NCBI GenBank assembly: GCA_964545245.1
Contig: CAZJFC010000060.1
Coordinates: 1 to 9,836, forward strand
Length of the DNA stretch: 9,836 nucleotides
DNA from: CAZJFC01 sp964545245
GTDB taxonomy: Bacteria > Pseudomonadota > Alphaproteobacteria > Rickettsiales > 21-14-0-20-44-7
Direction of reading: 5' to 3'
In this document: positions 1 to 6,779 of the stretch, in pieces
How the letters are laid out: every line of letters begins with the position of its first letter
Position numbering within the stretch: the first letter of the stretch is position 1
Notes under the pieces: generated by a model
What the model saw: only the letters and a program-made list of their open reading frames with translations
What the model was told of the DNA's origin: nothing
Database searches by the model: none
Program-made: the position numbers and the translations under genes

Positions 1-18
1 CGATAGAATTAAGGTTGG

Positions 19-38
19 ATCCCGGCCTCCGCCGGGAT
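19..38. repeat. Short GC-rich palindrome (ATCCCGGC-4-GCCGGGAT)
   Basis: A perfect 8-bp inverted repeat (19-26 and 31-38) with loop CTCC. The surrounding wording, TGGATCCCGGC..GCCGGGATGAC, resembles a dispersed intergenic palindrome familiar from many proteobacterial genomes. It lies downstream of the minus-strand M48 protease gene and could form a hairpin at the 3' end of that transcript. There is no clean U-tract after it on the minus strand, so it is called a REP-like repeat and not a terminator. Confidence 0.6.
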
Positions 39-42
39 GACT

Positions 43-90
43 ATTATCCTTATGTCAAGGGGATAATTGCTACTTTATTTTAAGGATAAT
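43..90. repeat. Spaced inverted repeat ATTATCCTTA / TAAGGATAAT
   Basis: A perfect 10-bp inverted repeat, 43-52 and 81-90, separated by 28 nt. A further partial copy, GGATAAT, lies at 61-67 between the arms. It sits just beyond the stop codon of the M48 protease gene. It may help to end or stabilise that transcript, or be an operator for something to the left of the window. No function can be assigned from sequence. Confidence 0.45.
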
Positions 91-97
91 TCCGGGT

Positions 98-1069
98 TCA
101 TCCCAATACGCCGCCGATATCCCTTAACGCCCGGATGCGCCTTTCAATCGGCGGGTGGGTCGCGAATATCCCCACGAAATTGTCGTGCGCATTTTCAATC
201 ATCATCTCCTTGAACTCGGAAGGTACCGCTTTCATTTCCGAATTTCCTGAAATCTTCTCCAGCGCAGAAACCATCGCATCAGGGTTCTTGGTCAGTTCCA
301 CCGCGCCCGCATCCGCCAGATATTCACGCCTGCGCGAAAGGGCAAAGCGCAATACGATGCTGAACAAATAGCCTATCGCCAGTACTACTGCCGCAACCAA
401 TACCCCCCTACCGACATCCTTGCTTCCCTTGCCTCCCGTTGCCCGTCCGGAACGCGGAGCATATCTGATGCTGCGCCATGCAAGGTCGCACAGCGTGCTT
501 ATCATCCCCACAAAAACAAGGCTTATGACCAGCAACCTCACATCGCGGTTCATGATATGCGTCAGCTCATGCGCCAGCACCGCCTCCAGTTCTTCGTCAT
601 TCAGTTCCTCAATCAGGCCGCTGGTAAGGGTTATCCTGTAATCACTCTCGCGGATGCCGCTGGCGAATGCATTGAGCGCGGGAGTGTGGATAATTTGCAA
701 TTGGGGCATGGTCATCCCGCGCGAAATACACAGATTTTCCAGCAGGTTATAAATGCGCGGCTGTTCCATGCGGGTTACAGGGCGAGCACCGGAAAGAGCG
801 TTTATCATCCCATGATGGAACAAGAACGAAATGACGAACCAGAAAAGCGCGATTATCACCGCATAAGGCCCATATCCCCTCACATTCGCCGCCATAAATT
901 TATATGACGTAATGCCCTTATCCCGAAGATCCGGCGTGAATTCGGCATAAAAATAAAAGAACAGGCCGAACAATATGACCAGCAGCAGAGGAAACATCAC
1001 GAGCAGCAGCCCGGAAAGGATGTTGTTGTTCCAGATATAGGTTTTAAGGCCGACAGAACCGACTGCCAT
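98..1069 (-). CDS. M48 family (HtpX-like) membrane zinc metalloprotease
   Basis: A 323-residue integral membrane protein with the M48 zinc-protease signature HELTH at residues 167-171. The two His are zinc ligands and the Glu is the catalytic base. The third ligand is probably Glu249 in RREYLAD. The conserved FATHPP, where M48 peptidases carry (S)THPP, is at 302-307. Hydrophobic segments at about 15-41, 68-90, 181-198 and 222-243 predict four membrane spans, with the active site on the cytoplasmic side as in HtpX, a quality-control protease for membrane proteins. A Gly/Lys/Arg-rich loop at 205-222 separates the last two spans. The start lies 6 nt after the lemA stop and is preceded by AGGGAA, so the two genes are almost certainly co-transcribed. 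It is longer than E. coli HtpX (about 290 residues), mainly at the N-terminus, so the symbol htpX is withheld. Substrates are unknown. Confidence 0.92.
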   Translation of the reverse strand: MAVGSVGLKTYIWNNNILSGLLLVMFPLLLVILFGLFFYFYAEFTPDLRDKGITSYKFMAANVRGYGPYAVIIALFWFVISFLFHHGMINALSGARPVTRMEQPRIYNLLENLCISRGMTMPQLQIIHTPALNAFASGIRESDYRITLTSGLIEELNDEELEAVLAHELTHIMNRDVRLLVISLVFVGMISTLCDLAWRSIRYAPRSGRATGGKGSKDVGRGVLVAAVVLAIGYLFSIVLRFALSRRREYLADAGAVELTKNPDAMVSALEKISGNSEMKAVPSEFKEMMIENAHDNFVGIFATHPPIERRIRALRDIGGVLG

Positions 1070-1075
1070 AATTCC

Positions 1076-1639
1076 CTAGAACTTCACGGTTGGCGGAGTC
1101 TGCACCTGTGATTTGCGCTCCTCGGTTGATTCAAAAAATTCTTCTTTGCTGAACCCGAACCTGCCGGCGATCAGCACCGCCGGAAACTGCTCAACCGCAG
1201 TGTTCAACTCATTGGTCGCGTTATTGAAATAACGGCGGGATGCGGCAACCTTATTTTCAATATCCGCAAGCTCGCGCTGAAGCTGGGCAAAATTTTCATT
1301 CGCCTTAAGGTCAGGGTAGTTTTCGGCCACCGCCATTAGCTGCATCAACGCGCCGCTAAGCTGGTTGTTGGCATGCACCTTGTCGTTTACCGAGCCGCCC
1401 TTCATCGCGCGGGAGCGGGCTTCCGTCACCTGTTCCAACAAGCCTTTCTCATGCGCGGCATAACCTTTAACGGTTTCCACAAGGTTGGGAACCAGGTCAT
1501 AACGCAGGTTGAGTTGAACCTCTATATCCGAGAACGCATTCAAACGCGCCTGACGCAACGCCACAAGACGGTTGTATATAACCACGAAAAAGCCCGCGAT
1601 AAGTAACGCCGCGACCAGAAGAATTATGAGAATATCCAT
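1076..1639 (-). CDS. lemA: LemA family protein
   Basis: A 187-residue protein with one N-terminal membrane segment (about residues 3-21) followed by a helical domain. The LemA signature RYDLVPNLVETVKGYA is at 46-61, and the typical C-terminal pattern of YFNNATNELN, FP, FGF and a final PPTVKF is present, so the gene is complete. LemA proteins are membrane-anchored with a mostly helical soluble domain. Their biochemical role is poorly defined, but they are very often encoded beside membrane proteases or TPM-domain proteins. Here the next gene is an M48 protease, so a shared envelope quality-control role is a reasonable inference. A GGGG-containing Shine-Dalgarno (minus-strand equivalent of 1644-1650) precedes the ATG by 4 nt. 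The gap to acnA upstream is only 33 nt, so it could be read from the acnA promoter or from its own in that gap. Confidence 0.93.
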   Translation of the reverse strand: MDILIILLVAALLIAGFFVVIYNRLVALRQARLNAFSDIEVQLNLRYDLVPNLVETVKGYAAHEKGLLEQVTEARSRAMKGGSVNDKVHANNQLSGALMQLMAVAENYPDLKANENFAQLQRELADIENKVAASRRYFNNATNELNTAVEQFPAVLIAGRFGFSKEEFFESTEERKSQVQTPPTVKF

Positions 1640-1672
1640 GTTGCCCCTTTTTGTTATTAATTATTGATAACG

Positions 1673-4303
1673 CTATTTCAGCCCCAGCAGCACTTTATGC
1701 AAAATGCCTCCGGCGCGGATGTAGCCGACTTCGTCATTGGTGTCCACACGGCAGATGAGCGGATATTTATCCACCGTTCCATCCTTGCGGGTCACGACCA
1801 GCATAAGCTCCATTTTCGGCTTGATGCCGCCGTTCAAGCCCTCGATATCAAAGGTTTCATCACCTGCAAGGTTGAGCGAAGCCTTGTCGTAACCTTCCTT
1901 GTAAACCAAAGGCAAAACGCCCATGCCGACAAGGTTGCTGCGGTGGATGCGCTCGAAGCTTTCGGCGATAACCGCCTTGATGCCGAGCAGGTTGGTGCCT
2001 TTCGCCGCCCAGTCGCGGCTTGAGCCTGTGCCATATTCCTTGCCTGCGAAGACGATAAGCGGGGTTCCTTCGGCTTTGTATTTCATGCACGCGTCATAGA
2101 TAGGCATTATCTCGCCGCTTGGGATGTGTTTGGTGAAGCCGCCTTCCTTGCCGTCGGCGAGGAAGTTCTTGATACGGATATTCGCGAAAGTGCCGCGCAT
2201 CATCACCTCGTGGTGGCCGCGCCTTGCGCCGTACTGGTTCCAGTCCTTGCGCTCGACACCGCGGCTTTCAAGGTAAAGCGCCGCCGGGGTTCCCACGCCG
2301 ATATTGCCCGCCGGGGAAATATGGTCGGTGGTGATTGAATCGCCCAGAATCGCGATCGCGCGCGCGCCGGTGATGTCTTTCGACTCAACGCCCGCCTCGG
2401 AAAACTCCTCGAAATACGGCGGATTTGCGATATAGGTCGATTTCTCGTCCCAGTCGAAGGTAAGCCCCTCGCCCACCGGGATTTTTTTCCATTCGTCATC
2501 GCCGCTGAACACGTCGGCATATTTCGCCATGAACATTTCACGCGTCACGCATTTTTCAACCGCCTCGGTGACTTCCTTGTTGGAAGGCCAGACGTCTTTC
2601 AGATAAACATCCTTGCCGTCCTTGCCTTTGCCCAGCGGTTCTTTCGTGATGTCGAGCTGCATACTGCCCGCAAGCGCGTAAGCCACGACCAGCGGCGGCG
2701 ATGCGAGGTAATTCGCCTTCACCAGCGGATGCACGCGGCCTTCAAAATTACGGTTGCCGGAGAGGACGGAAACCACGGTCATGTTGTTATCTTTCACTGC
2801 CGATTCAATTTCCGGCAGCAATGGGCCTGAGTTGCCGATGCATGTCGTGCAGCCATAACCCACAAGGTCAAAACCCTGATATTCAAGATCTTTCATCAAA
2901 TCGGTGGCTTCGAGGTATTCGGTCACGACCTTGGAACCCGGAGCCAGCGAGGTTTTTACCCACGGTTTTGATTTGATGCCAAGCTCACGCGCCTTGCGTG
3001 CCACTAAACCCGCCGCAATCAGCACATAAGGGTTGGAAGTGTTGGTGCAGCTTGTAATCGCCGCGATCACCACATCGCCCTCAATAATGCGCTCATCGGC
3101 GGTTTTGCCATATGGGATCGTACGCTGAGGCTCAGTCACACCGAAAGATTTTTCCAGTTCACCCTTGAAACCCTGTGCGGCGCTGGAGAGGGAAATCCTG
3201 TCCTGCGGGCGTTTTGGCCCGGCGAGCGAGCTTTCCACGGTTGACATATCAAGTTCAAGCACATCCGCATATTCCGGCTCGGAAGCATCGCGCCACATCG
3301 AATTTTCTTTCGCGTAAGCCTCGACCAGCGCAATATCCGCCTCGTCGCGCCCGGTGAGATGGAGGTATTTCAGCACCTCATCGTCAATCGGGAAGAAGCC
3401 GCAAGTCGCGCCGTATTCAGGAGCCATATTCGCAATTGTCGCGCGGTTCGCAAGCGGGAGCTTATCAAGCCCAACTCCATAAAATTCAACGAATTTGCCC
3501 ACTACGCCTTTCGCGCGGAGCATCTGGGTAACGGTGAGGACAAGGTCGGTCGCCGTCACGCCTTCCTTCAGCTCGCCGGTGAGTTTGAAGCCGACGACTT
3601 CCGGGATAAGCATCGAAACCGGCTGGCCGAGCATCGCCGCCTCAGCCTCAATACCGCCCACGCCCCAGCCAAGCACAGCAAGGCCGTTGACCATGGTCGT
3701 GTGCGAATCCGTACCCACAAGGGTGTCGGGGAAGGCAACGCCGTCTTTTACGGCGATGACATGAGAGAGATATTCAAGGTTCACCTGGTGGCAAATGCCC
3801 GTTCCCGGCGGAACCACGCGGAAATTATCGAATGCTTTCTGCCCCCAGCGGAGGAACTGGTAACGCTCGCCGTTGCGCTCCATCTCAAGGTCAACGTTTT
3901 GCTGGAACGCGCTTGAACTGGCGTATTTATCCACCTGCACCGAGTGGTCGATCACAAGGTCAACCGGGGAGAGAGGGTTAATTCTGGTCGCGTTCCCGCC
4001 GATCTTCACCATCGCGTCACGCATCGCAGCAAGGTCAACCACCGCCGGAACGCCCGTGAAATCCTGCATCAGCACGCGGTATGGGCGGTATGCGATCTCC
4101 TCAAGATTGCGCTCGACAAGGTTCGTGATATCGGAATCCTTCACCGTGTTGCCATCAAGGTGGCGGAGCAGGTTTTCAAGCAAAACCCTTGAAGAATATG
4201 GAAGTTTTGCCACTTCAAAGCCGTATTTTTGGGCGGCTTTTTTAAGGCTGAAAATTTGATATTTATCAGCGCCAACGCTGATTTCGGTTTTTAGGTCAGA
4301 CAT
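1673..4303 (-). CDS. acnA: Aconitate hydratase A
   Basis: An 876-residue cytosolic enzyme of the TCA cycle that interconverts citrate and isocitrate through a [4Fe-4S] cluster. The three cluster cysteines are visible: Cys419 in TSCTNTSNPYV, and Cys485 and Cys488 in YGCTTCIGNSGPL. DSHTTM (199-204) and the C-terminal swivel-domain motifs GDSITTDHISPAGNI (654-668) and GTGSSRDWAAKG (758-769) are intact. Length and motif order match the AcnA/IRP1 branch rather than AcnB. Like other members it might bind RNA when the cluster is lost, but nothing here tests that. The start is well placed: ATG lies 6 nt after a purine-only (GA)8 tract acting as the ribosome-binding region. lemA follows after 33 nt. 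No clear sigma-70 promoter was recognised upstream. Confidence 0.98.
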   Translation of the reverse strand: MSDLKTEISVGADKYQIFSLKKAAQKYGFEVAKLPYSSRVLLENLLRHLDGNTVKDSDITNLVERNLEEIAYRPYRVLMQDFTGVPAVVDLAAMRDAMVKIGGNATRINPLSPVDLVIDHSVQVDKYASSSAFQQNVDLEMERNGERYQFLRWGQKAFDNFRVVPPGTGICHQVNLEYLSHVIAVKDGVAFPDTLVGTDSHTTMVNGLAVLGWGVGGIEAEAAMLGQPVSMLIPEVVGFKLTGELKEGVTATDLVLTVTQMLRAKGVVGKFVEFYGVGLDKLPLANRATIANMAPEYGATCGFFPIDDEVLKYLHLTGRDEADIALVEAYAKENSMWRDASEPEYADVLELDMSTVESSLAGPKRPQDRISLSSAAQGFKGELEKSFGVTEPQRTIPYGKTADERIIEGDVVIAAITSCTNTSNPYVLIAAGLVARKARELGIKSKPWVKTSLAPGSKVVTEYLEATDLMKDLEYQGFDLVGYGCTTCIGNSGPLLPEIESAVKDNNMTVVSVLSGNRNFEGRVHPLVKANYLASPPLVVAYALAGSMQLDITKEPLGKGKDGKDVYLKDVWPSNKEVTEAVEKCVTREMFMAKYADVFSGDDEWKKIPVGEGLTFDWDEKSTYIANPPYFEEFSEAGVESKDITGARAIAILGDSITTDHISPAGNIGVGTPAALYLESRGVERKDWNQYGARRGHHEVMMRGTFANIRIKNFLADGKEGGFTKHIPSGEIMPIYDACMKYKAEGTPLIVFAGKEYGTGSSRDWAAKGTNLLGIKAVIAESFERIHRSNLVGMGVLPLVYKEGYDKASLNLAGDETFDIEGLNGGIKPKMELMLVVTRKDGTVDKYPLICRVDTNDEVGYIRAGGILHKVLLGLK

Positions 4304-4309
4304 GGTTAG

Positions 4310-4325
4310 CTCTCTCTCTCTCTCT
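4310..4325 (-). promoter_or_regulatory. (GA)8 simple-sequence repeat as acnA ribosome-binding region
   Basis: Eight CT dinucleotides on the plus strand read as (AG)8 in the acnA leader, ending 6 nt before the ATG. No other Shine-Dalgarno is present, so GAGAG registers within this tract must serve as the ribosome-binding site. Dinucleotide tracts change length by slippage. Here a change would not shift the reading frame but would alter leader length and the number of overlapping GAG registers. Confidence 0.6.
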
Positions 4326-4513
4326 AATTTTCAGTCTACGCTAACTGCGAATGCTTAAATTATTGTTAAACCAATAAATTAAAATTTTCAGCTTCATGCC
4401 ACCGGGGCATTTTTAGCACATTTTGGCCGAATAGGGAAACCGCTTTTGGTTTTCTTCTCCCTTCCGCCCAATTCTTGCGCCTTGTGTGGGAATCACCACC
4501 ACCGGAAAACCGA
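4326..4513. other. Gene-free stretch upstream of acnA
   Basis: Part of the 407-nt gap between acnA and kdsB. The 4326-4395 half is AT-rich and should hold the acnA promoter, but I cannot name -35/-10 boxes with confidence. No credible short gene, tRNA or riboswitch was seen. The 4440-4510 half is C-rich without recognisable structure. Confidence 0.4.
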
Positions 4514-4556
4514 TTGATAGATAAAACCTATCAATAATCAAAAATCGATAGGTTTT
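4514..4556. repeat. Three-armed alternative hairpin set (GATAG/CTATC)
   Basis: TTGATAG (4514-4520) can pair with CTATCAA (4528-4534) across 7 nt. AAAACCTATC (4523-4532) can pair perfectly with GATAGGTTTT (4547-4556) across 14 nt. The central CTATC is shared, so the two hairpins exclude each other. The second is followed by TTTTGTTT-like sequence on the plus strand. On the minus strand the element lies downstream of kdsB, so it may act at the kdsB 3' end. It is AT-rich and modest in predicted stability. Confidence 0.45.
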
Positions 4557-4597
4557 GTTTATGGATAGTTATAGCCTGTAGTCGCTGGCCTTAAGCA

Positions 4598-4676
4598 GCA
4601 CCTCACCCCAGCCCTCTCCTGATAGGAGAGGGAGTTACAATTCTCCCCTCCTATGAGGAGGGGATGGGGGAGGTGC
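4598..4676. repeat. Cloverleaf-like palindromic intergenic element
   Basis: An outer inverted repeat starts with GCACCTC (4598-4604) and GAGGTGC (4670-4676), and its imperfect pairing continues inwards. Inside are two tight hairpins with 3-nt loops: CCCTCTCCT-GAT-AGGAGAGGG (4612-4632) and TCCCCTCCT-ATG-AGGAGGGGA (4644-4664). The whole is about 79 bp, pyrimidine-rich then purine-rich, and has the look of a dispersed REP/MITE-type element inserted between genes. It is downstream of kdsB on the minus strand. No transposase gene is present. Confidence 0.65.
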
Positions 4677-4677
4677 C

Positions 4678-4705
4678 CCTAAAACCTGGAACCTAAAACC
4701 TGAAC
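4678..4705. repeat. Two tandem 14-mers (CCTAAAACCTG..)
   Basis: CCTAAAACCTG occurs at 4678-4688 and again at 4692-4702, giving a period of 14 nt and two copies. It directly abuts the cloverleaf-like element and lies just 3' of the kdsB stop. It may be the flank of the same element or an independent short repeat. Confidence 0.55.
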
Positions 4706-4710
4706 ACGCC

Positions 4711-5433
4711 TTACCTACACAACTTCCTCGCCACCTCCAAATCCTCCGCCGTATCAACGGCAAGCGGGATCTGGTCGGCGGAAACGGTGGCTACCTTAAT
4801 CACCATGCCCGCTTCAAGGGCGCGGAGTTGTTCCAGCCTTTCGCGCAGTTCCAGCGGGGACGGCGGCAGGTTAACGAAACGCTCCAAAGACTCGAAACGA
4901 TAGGCATAAATGCCGATATGCTGGTAATAGCTGCGGTCGGTCGCGTCCGGCCATGCAAACGGCGTCTGTCCGCGGGTGAACCACAGGGCGCGGCCATCCT
5001 GCGCCACCACCGCCTTTACCACGCTTGATTTCTCGAAATCGCGGTCATCGGGCATATAGGCCACCGGGGTGGCGATATCCGCCCCTTCCAGCGCGGGGAT
5101 AAGCTTGGTGATGTTGTCCTTGTAAAGCAACGGCTGGTCGCCCTGCACGTTAAGCACCACTTCATATTTTTCCGGGAGGGATTTTACTGCCGCGTAAACC
5201 CTGTCGGAACCGCTGGGCAGCGCTGGGTCGGTCATCACCACCTTGCCGCCATGCGCTTCCACAACTTCCTTTATCTCATCCGAATCACACGCGACATAAA
5301 CCGGCGCGAGGTTGGCCTCCTCCACCTTTTTGAGGCAGCGGACGATCATCGGCAGGCCGTTAATGTCGGCCAGCGGCTTGCGCGGCAACCTTATTGACCC
5401 CAAACGCGCGGGGATTATAATCACTGTATTCAT
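4711..5433 (-). CDS. kdsB: 3-deoxy-manno-octulosonate cytidylyltransferase
   Basis: A 240-residue CMP-Kdo synthetase that activates Kdo with CTP for lipid A-core assembly in the cytoplasm. The nucleotide-binding N-terminus IIPARLGSIRLPRKPLADI is at residues 6-24. NVQGDQPLL (95-103) is the metal and sugar-nucleotide site. QHIGIYAYR (171-179), LEQLRALE (200-207) and the final AVDTAEDLEVAR (225-236) follow as in the family. Length is near the usual 245-255 residues and no part is missing. The start is fixed by the family N-terminus and by AAAGG (minus-strand reading of 5440-5444) placed 6 nt upstream. That Shine-Dalgarno lies inside the divergent dciA coding region. A weak promoter candidate (TTGACT at 5474-5479, TAAATT at 5449-5454 on the minus strand, 19-nt spacer) is also inside dciA. 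The gene is not clustered here with other LPS genes. Confidence 0.97.
   Translation of the reverse strand: MNTVIIIPARLGSIRLPRKPLADINGLPMIVRCLKKVEEANLAPVYVACDSDEIKEVVEAHGGKVVMTDPALPSGSDRVYAAVKSLPEKYEVVLNVQGDQPLLYKDNITKLIPALEGADIATPVAYMPDDRDFEKSSVVKAVVAQDGRALWFTRGQTPFAWPDATDRSYYQHIGIYAYRFESLERFVNLPPSPLELRERLEQLRALEAGMVIKVATVSADQIPLAVDTAEDLEVARKLCR
5394..5421 (+). promoter_or_regulatory. Sigma-70-type promoter for dciA-dsbA inside kdsB
   Basis: TTGACC (5394-5399) and a perfect TATAAT (5416-5421) are separated by 16 nt. Transcription would start near 5427-5429, only about 5-7 nt before the dciA ATG at 5434. The boxes lie antisense in the first codons of kdsB. No Shine-Dalgarno is visible before dciA, which fits translation of a near-leaderless message. 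Confidence 0.7.
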
Positions 5434-5895
5434 ATGAGACCTTTAAAAAATTTAGTCAAAAATATCGCCAAAGAGTCAATCCGCAAGAAGGGATTTGCGA
5501 CAGCGCAGATTATTTTCGACTGGAACCTGATTATCGGCGACGAATTAGCCAAATATACCACACCGCTGAAAGTGCATTACCCCACCGGGAAAACCGCCGG
5601 CGGCACGTTGCATATCGAAGTAGAACACGCGCAGGCGCTTCACGTGCAGCAGCTCGAACCGCTTATAATTGAGAAAATCGCAACTTATTTCGGCTTCCGC
5701 GCAGTGGATAAACTGAAGCTTATCCATGTGAACACACACAGAAAACCGGTAAAGGAAATCAGGGCGGATATCCCCGCCGCAGAAATCGAAAACCTTGACA
5801 AACTCACCGATGGAATAGAGGATTCGGAGTTGAGGGAACGTATTAAATCAATCGGCAACAACATTTTGCAGAGGAAATATGAACAGCAAAAATGA
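5434..5895 (+). CDS. dciA: DciA/DUF721 family protein
   Basis: A 153-residue basic protein of the DUF721 family. The DciA group in this family recruits or operates the replicative helicase DnaB in bacteria lacking DnaC/DnaI. The N-terminal family pattern is visible: FATAQIIFDWNLIIGDELAKYTTPLKV at residues 21-47, then a beta-rich segment LHIEVEHAQALHVQQLEPLIIEKI (59-82) and a helical phase ending in VDKLKLI. The charged C-terminus (about 105-153) is lineage-specific. The ATG directly abuts the kdsB start codon on the other strand. There is no Shine-Dalgarno and no upstream in-frame ATG, so a near-leaderless start is likely. It overlaps the dsbA-like gene by 17 nt and is probably translationally linked to it. 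In many Alphaproteobacteria this gene pair lies between mutY and smc; neither is here. Assignment to the helicase-loader role is by family only. Confidence 0.85.
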   Translation: MRPLKNLVKNIAKESIRKKGFATAQIIFDWNLIIGDELAKYTTPLKVHYPTGKTAGGTLHIEVEHAQALHVQQLEPLIIEKIATYFGFRAVDKLKLIHVNTHRKPVKEIRADIPAAEIENLDKLTDGIEDSELRERIKSIGNNILQRKYEQQK

Positions 5896-6673
5896 CCAGA
5901 AAAATGCCCAGAAACCGGAGCCGTCCGGCGCGGCGGAACTTAACAAAACCAGCAAATACATCGTTGCGTTCTTTGCGGTGGTCGTGATCATCTTCGGCCT
6001 GTTCCTCGTCACCCGCAATGACCACGGCGCGGACGCAACCGTTTCGGAGATTGAAACCGCGGCGGCGGACGAGCCGGAAAAAGAAAAAGTGGTGATTGCC
6101 AAAAAGGCGAAAATCTCGAAAGAGAAGGAAAAAGTGTTGAAGGAAGCCAGTGACGAGCCTTTCCTCGGCAATAAATACGCTCCGGTGGTGATGATCGAAT
6201 ATGCCTCTCTCTCCTGCCACCACTGCGCCGATTTCCACAAGGATGTGCTGGAAAAACTGATTCCTAACTATATCGAAACCGGCAAGCTGAAATATATTTA
6301 CCGCGATTTTCCGCTTAATTTACAGGCGCTTGAAGCGGCCAAACTCGCCCATTGCGCCCCCGATGACAAATATTTCGGGTTCCTGAAAGCATTGTTCAAA
6401 AGCCAGGATAACTGGGCATTCACGCCAAAATACCAGAACATGCTGAAAAGCATCGGCAAGCTGGGCGGCGTGCCGGAAGACAAGTTCGACGAATGCCTGA
6501 AAGACAAGGAGCTTGAAGAAAAAATTCTTAAAACACAAAAGGATGCAGCAGAAATCCTACAGGTAAAATCCACCCCCACACTTTTCATAAACGGCCATGA
6601 TTACAACGGCCCAAGGTCTTATGAGAAAGTCTCGGCGTTTATTGATGAATTGCTTAAGGGCGATAAGTTATAG
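5879..6673 (+). CDS. Membrane-anchored DsbA-like thiol:disulfide oxidoreductase
   Basis: A 264-residue protein with a cytoplasmic N-terminus, one membrane segment (about residues 26-44), a charged Lys/Glu-rich linker (65-92) and a periplasmic DsbA-type thioredoxin domain. The active site is CHHC (113-116) in YASLSCHHCADFH, and the cis-proline loop is KSTPTLFINGH with Pro233. Two further cysteines, Cys159 (LAHC) and Cys206 (DEC), sit in the helical insertion and may form a structural disulfide. It should oxidise, or possibly isomerise, cysteines of exported proteins; the direction cannot be read from sequence. GAGG at 5871-5874 gives a good Shine-Dalgarno, and the start overlaps the end of dciA. 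Its TAG stop (6671-6673) forms the first three bases of the 84-bp module that carries the flgI promoter. The flagellar genes after it are therefore a separate transcription unit. Confidence 0.9.
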   Translation: MNSKNDQKNAQKPEPSGAAELNKTSKYIVAFFAVVVIIFGLFLVTRNDHGADATVSEIETAAADEPEKEKVVIAKKAKISKEKEKVLKEASDEPFLGNKYAPVVMIEYASLSCHHCADFHKDVLEKLIPNYIETGKLKYIYRDFPLNLQALEAAKLAHCAPDDKYFGFLKALFKSQDNWAFTPKYQNMLKSIGKLGGVPEDKFDECLKDKELEEKILKTQKDAAEILQVKSTPTLFINGHDYNGPRSYEKVSAFIDELLKGDKL

Positions 6674-6754
6674 GCACTAGGCGCGAGGCACTAGTTAAAA
6701 ATTACTAGTGCCTAGTGCCTATGGCCTAGTGCCTAACTTGGCACGGATATTGCT
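6671..6754 (+). repeat. 84-bp hairpin plus sigma-54 module, copy 1
   Basis: Starts at the TAG stop of the dsbA-like gene and ends with TTGCT of the flgI promoter. It aligns without gaps to 7908-7991 with 72 of 84 positions identical, and the last 31 positions are identical. It holds a hairpin with 10-bp inner arms AGGCACTAGT (6686-6695) and ACTAGTGCCT (6704-6713) and an 8-nt AT loop. Outer arms AGGCACT (6672-6678) and AGTGCCT (6714-6720) extend it. A third CCTAGTGCCT lies at 6725-6734, then the promoter. No U-tract follows the hairpin, so it is not a standard terminator. Confidence 0.85.
6738..6754 (+). promoter_or_regulatory. Sigma-54 (-24/-12) promoter of flgI
   Basis: TTGGCACGGATATTGCT matches the RpoN consensus TGGCAC-N5-TTGC, with GG (6740-6741) and GC (6752-6753) separated by exactly 10 nt. 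The start of transcription is predicted near 6765. This implies an enhancer-binding activator such as FlbD/FleQ/NtrC types encoded elsewhere. No enhancer site was identified with certainty; the palindromes just upstream are candidates. Confidence 0.9.
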
Positions 6755-6779
6755 TCTTTCCCACAGGAACAAAAATAAC

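Noticed and set aside
59..70. Sequence GGGGATAATTGC resembling the -12 half of the flagellar sigma-54 promoters
   Set aside because: The GG to GC spacing is 8 and not 10 nt, TGGCAC is missing, and no gene starts downstream on the plus strand in the right place.
1653..1671. GTTAT...ATAAC inverted repeat between acnA and lemA as a terminator
   Set aside because: The arms are only 5 bp and AT-rich, and on the minus strand they are followed by A residues and not U residues.
3359..3916. A long plus-strand open frame opposite acnA
   Set aside because: It is the complement of a strongly conserved aconitase region, has no family resemblance and no ribosome-binding site of its own. GC-rich codon bias of acnA explains the lack of stops.
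6686..6713. Module hairpin as an intrinsic terminator for the dsbA-like gene
   Set aside because: The stem is followed by more CCTAGTGCC repeats and not by a U-tract, in both copies. Insulation or protein binding remains possible.
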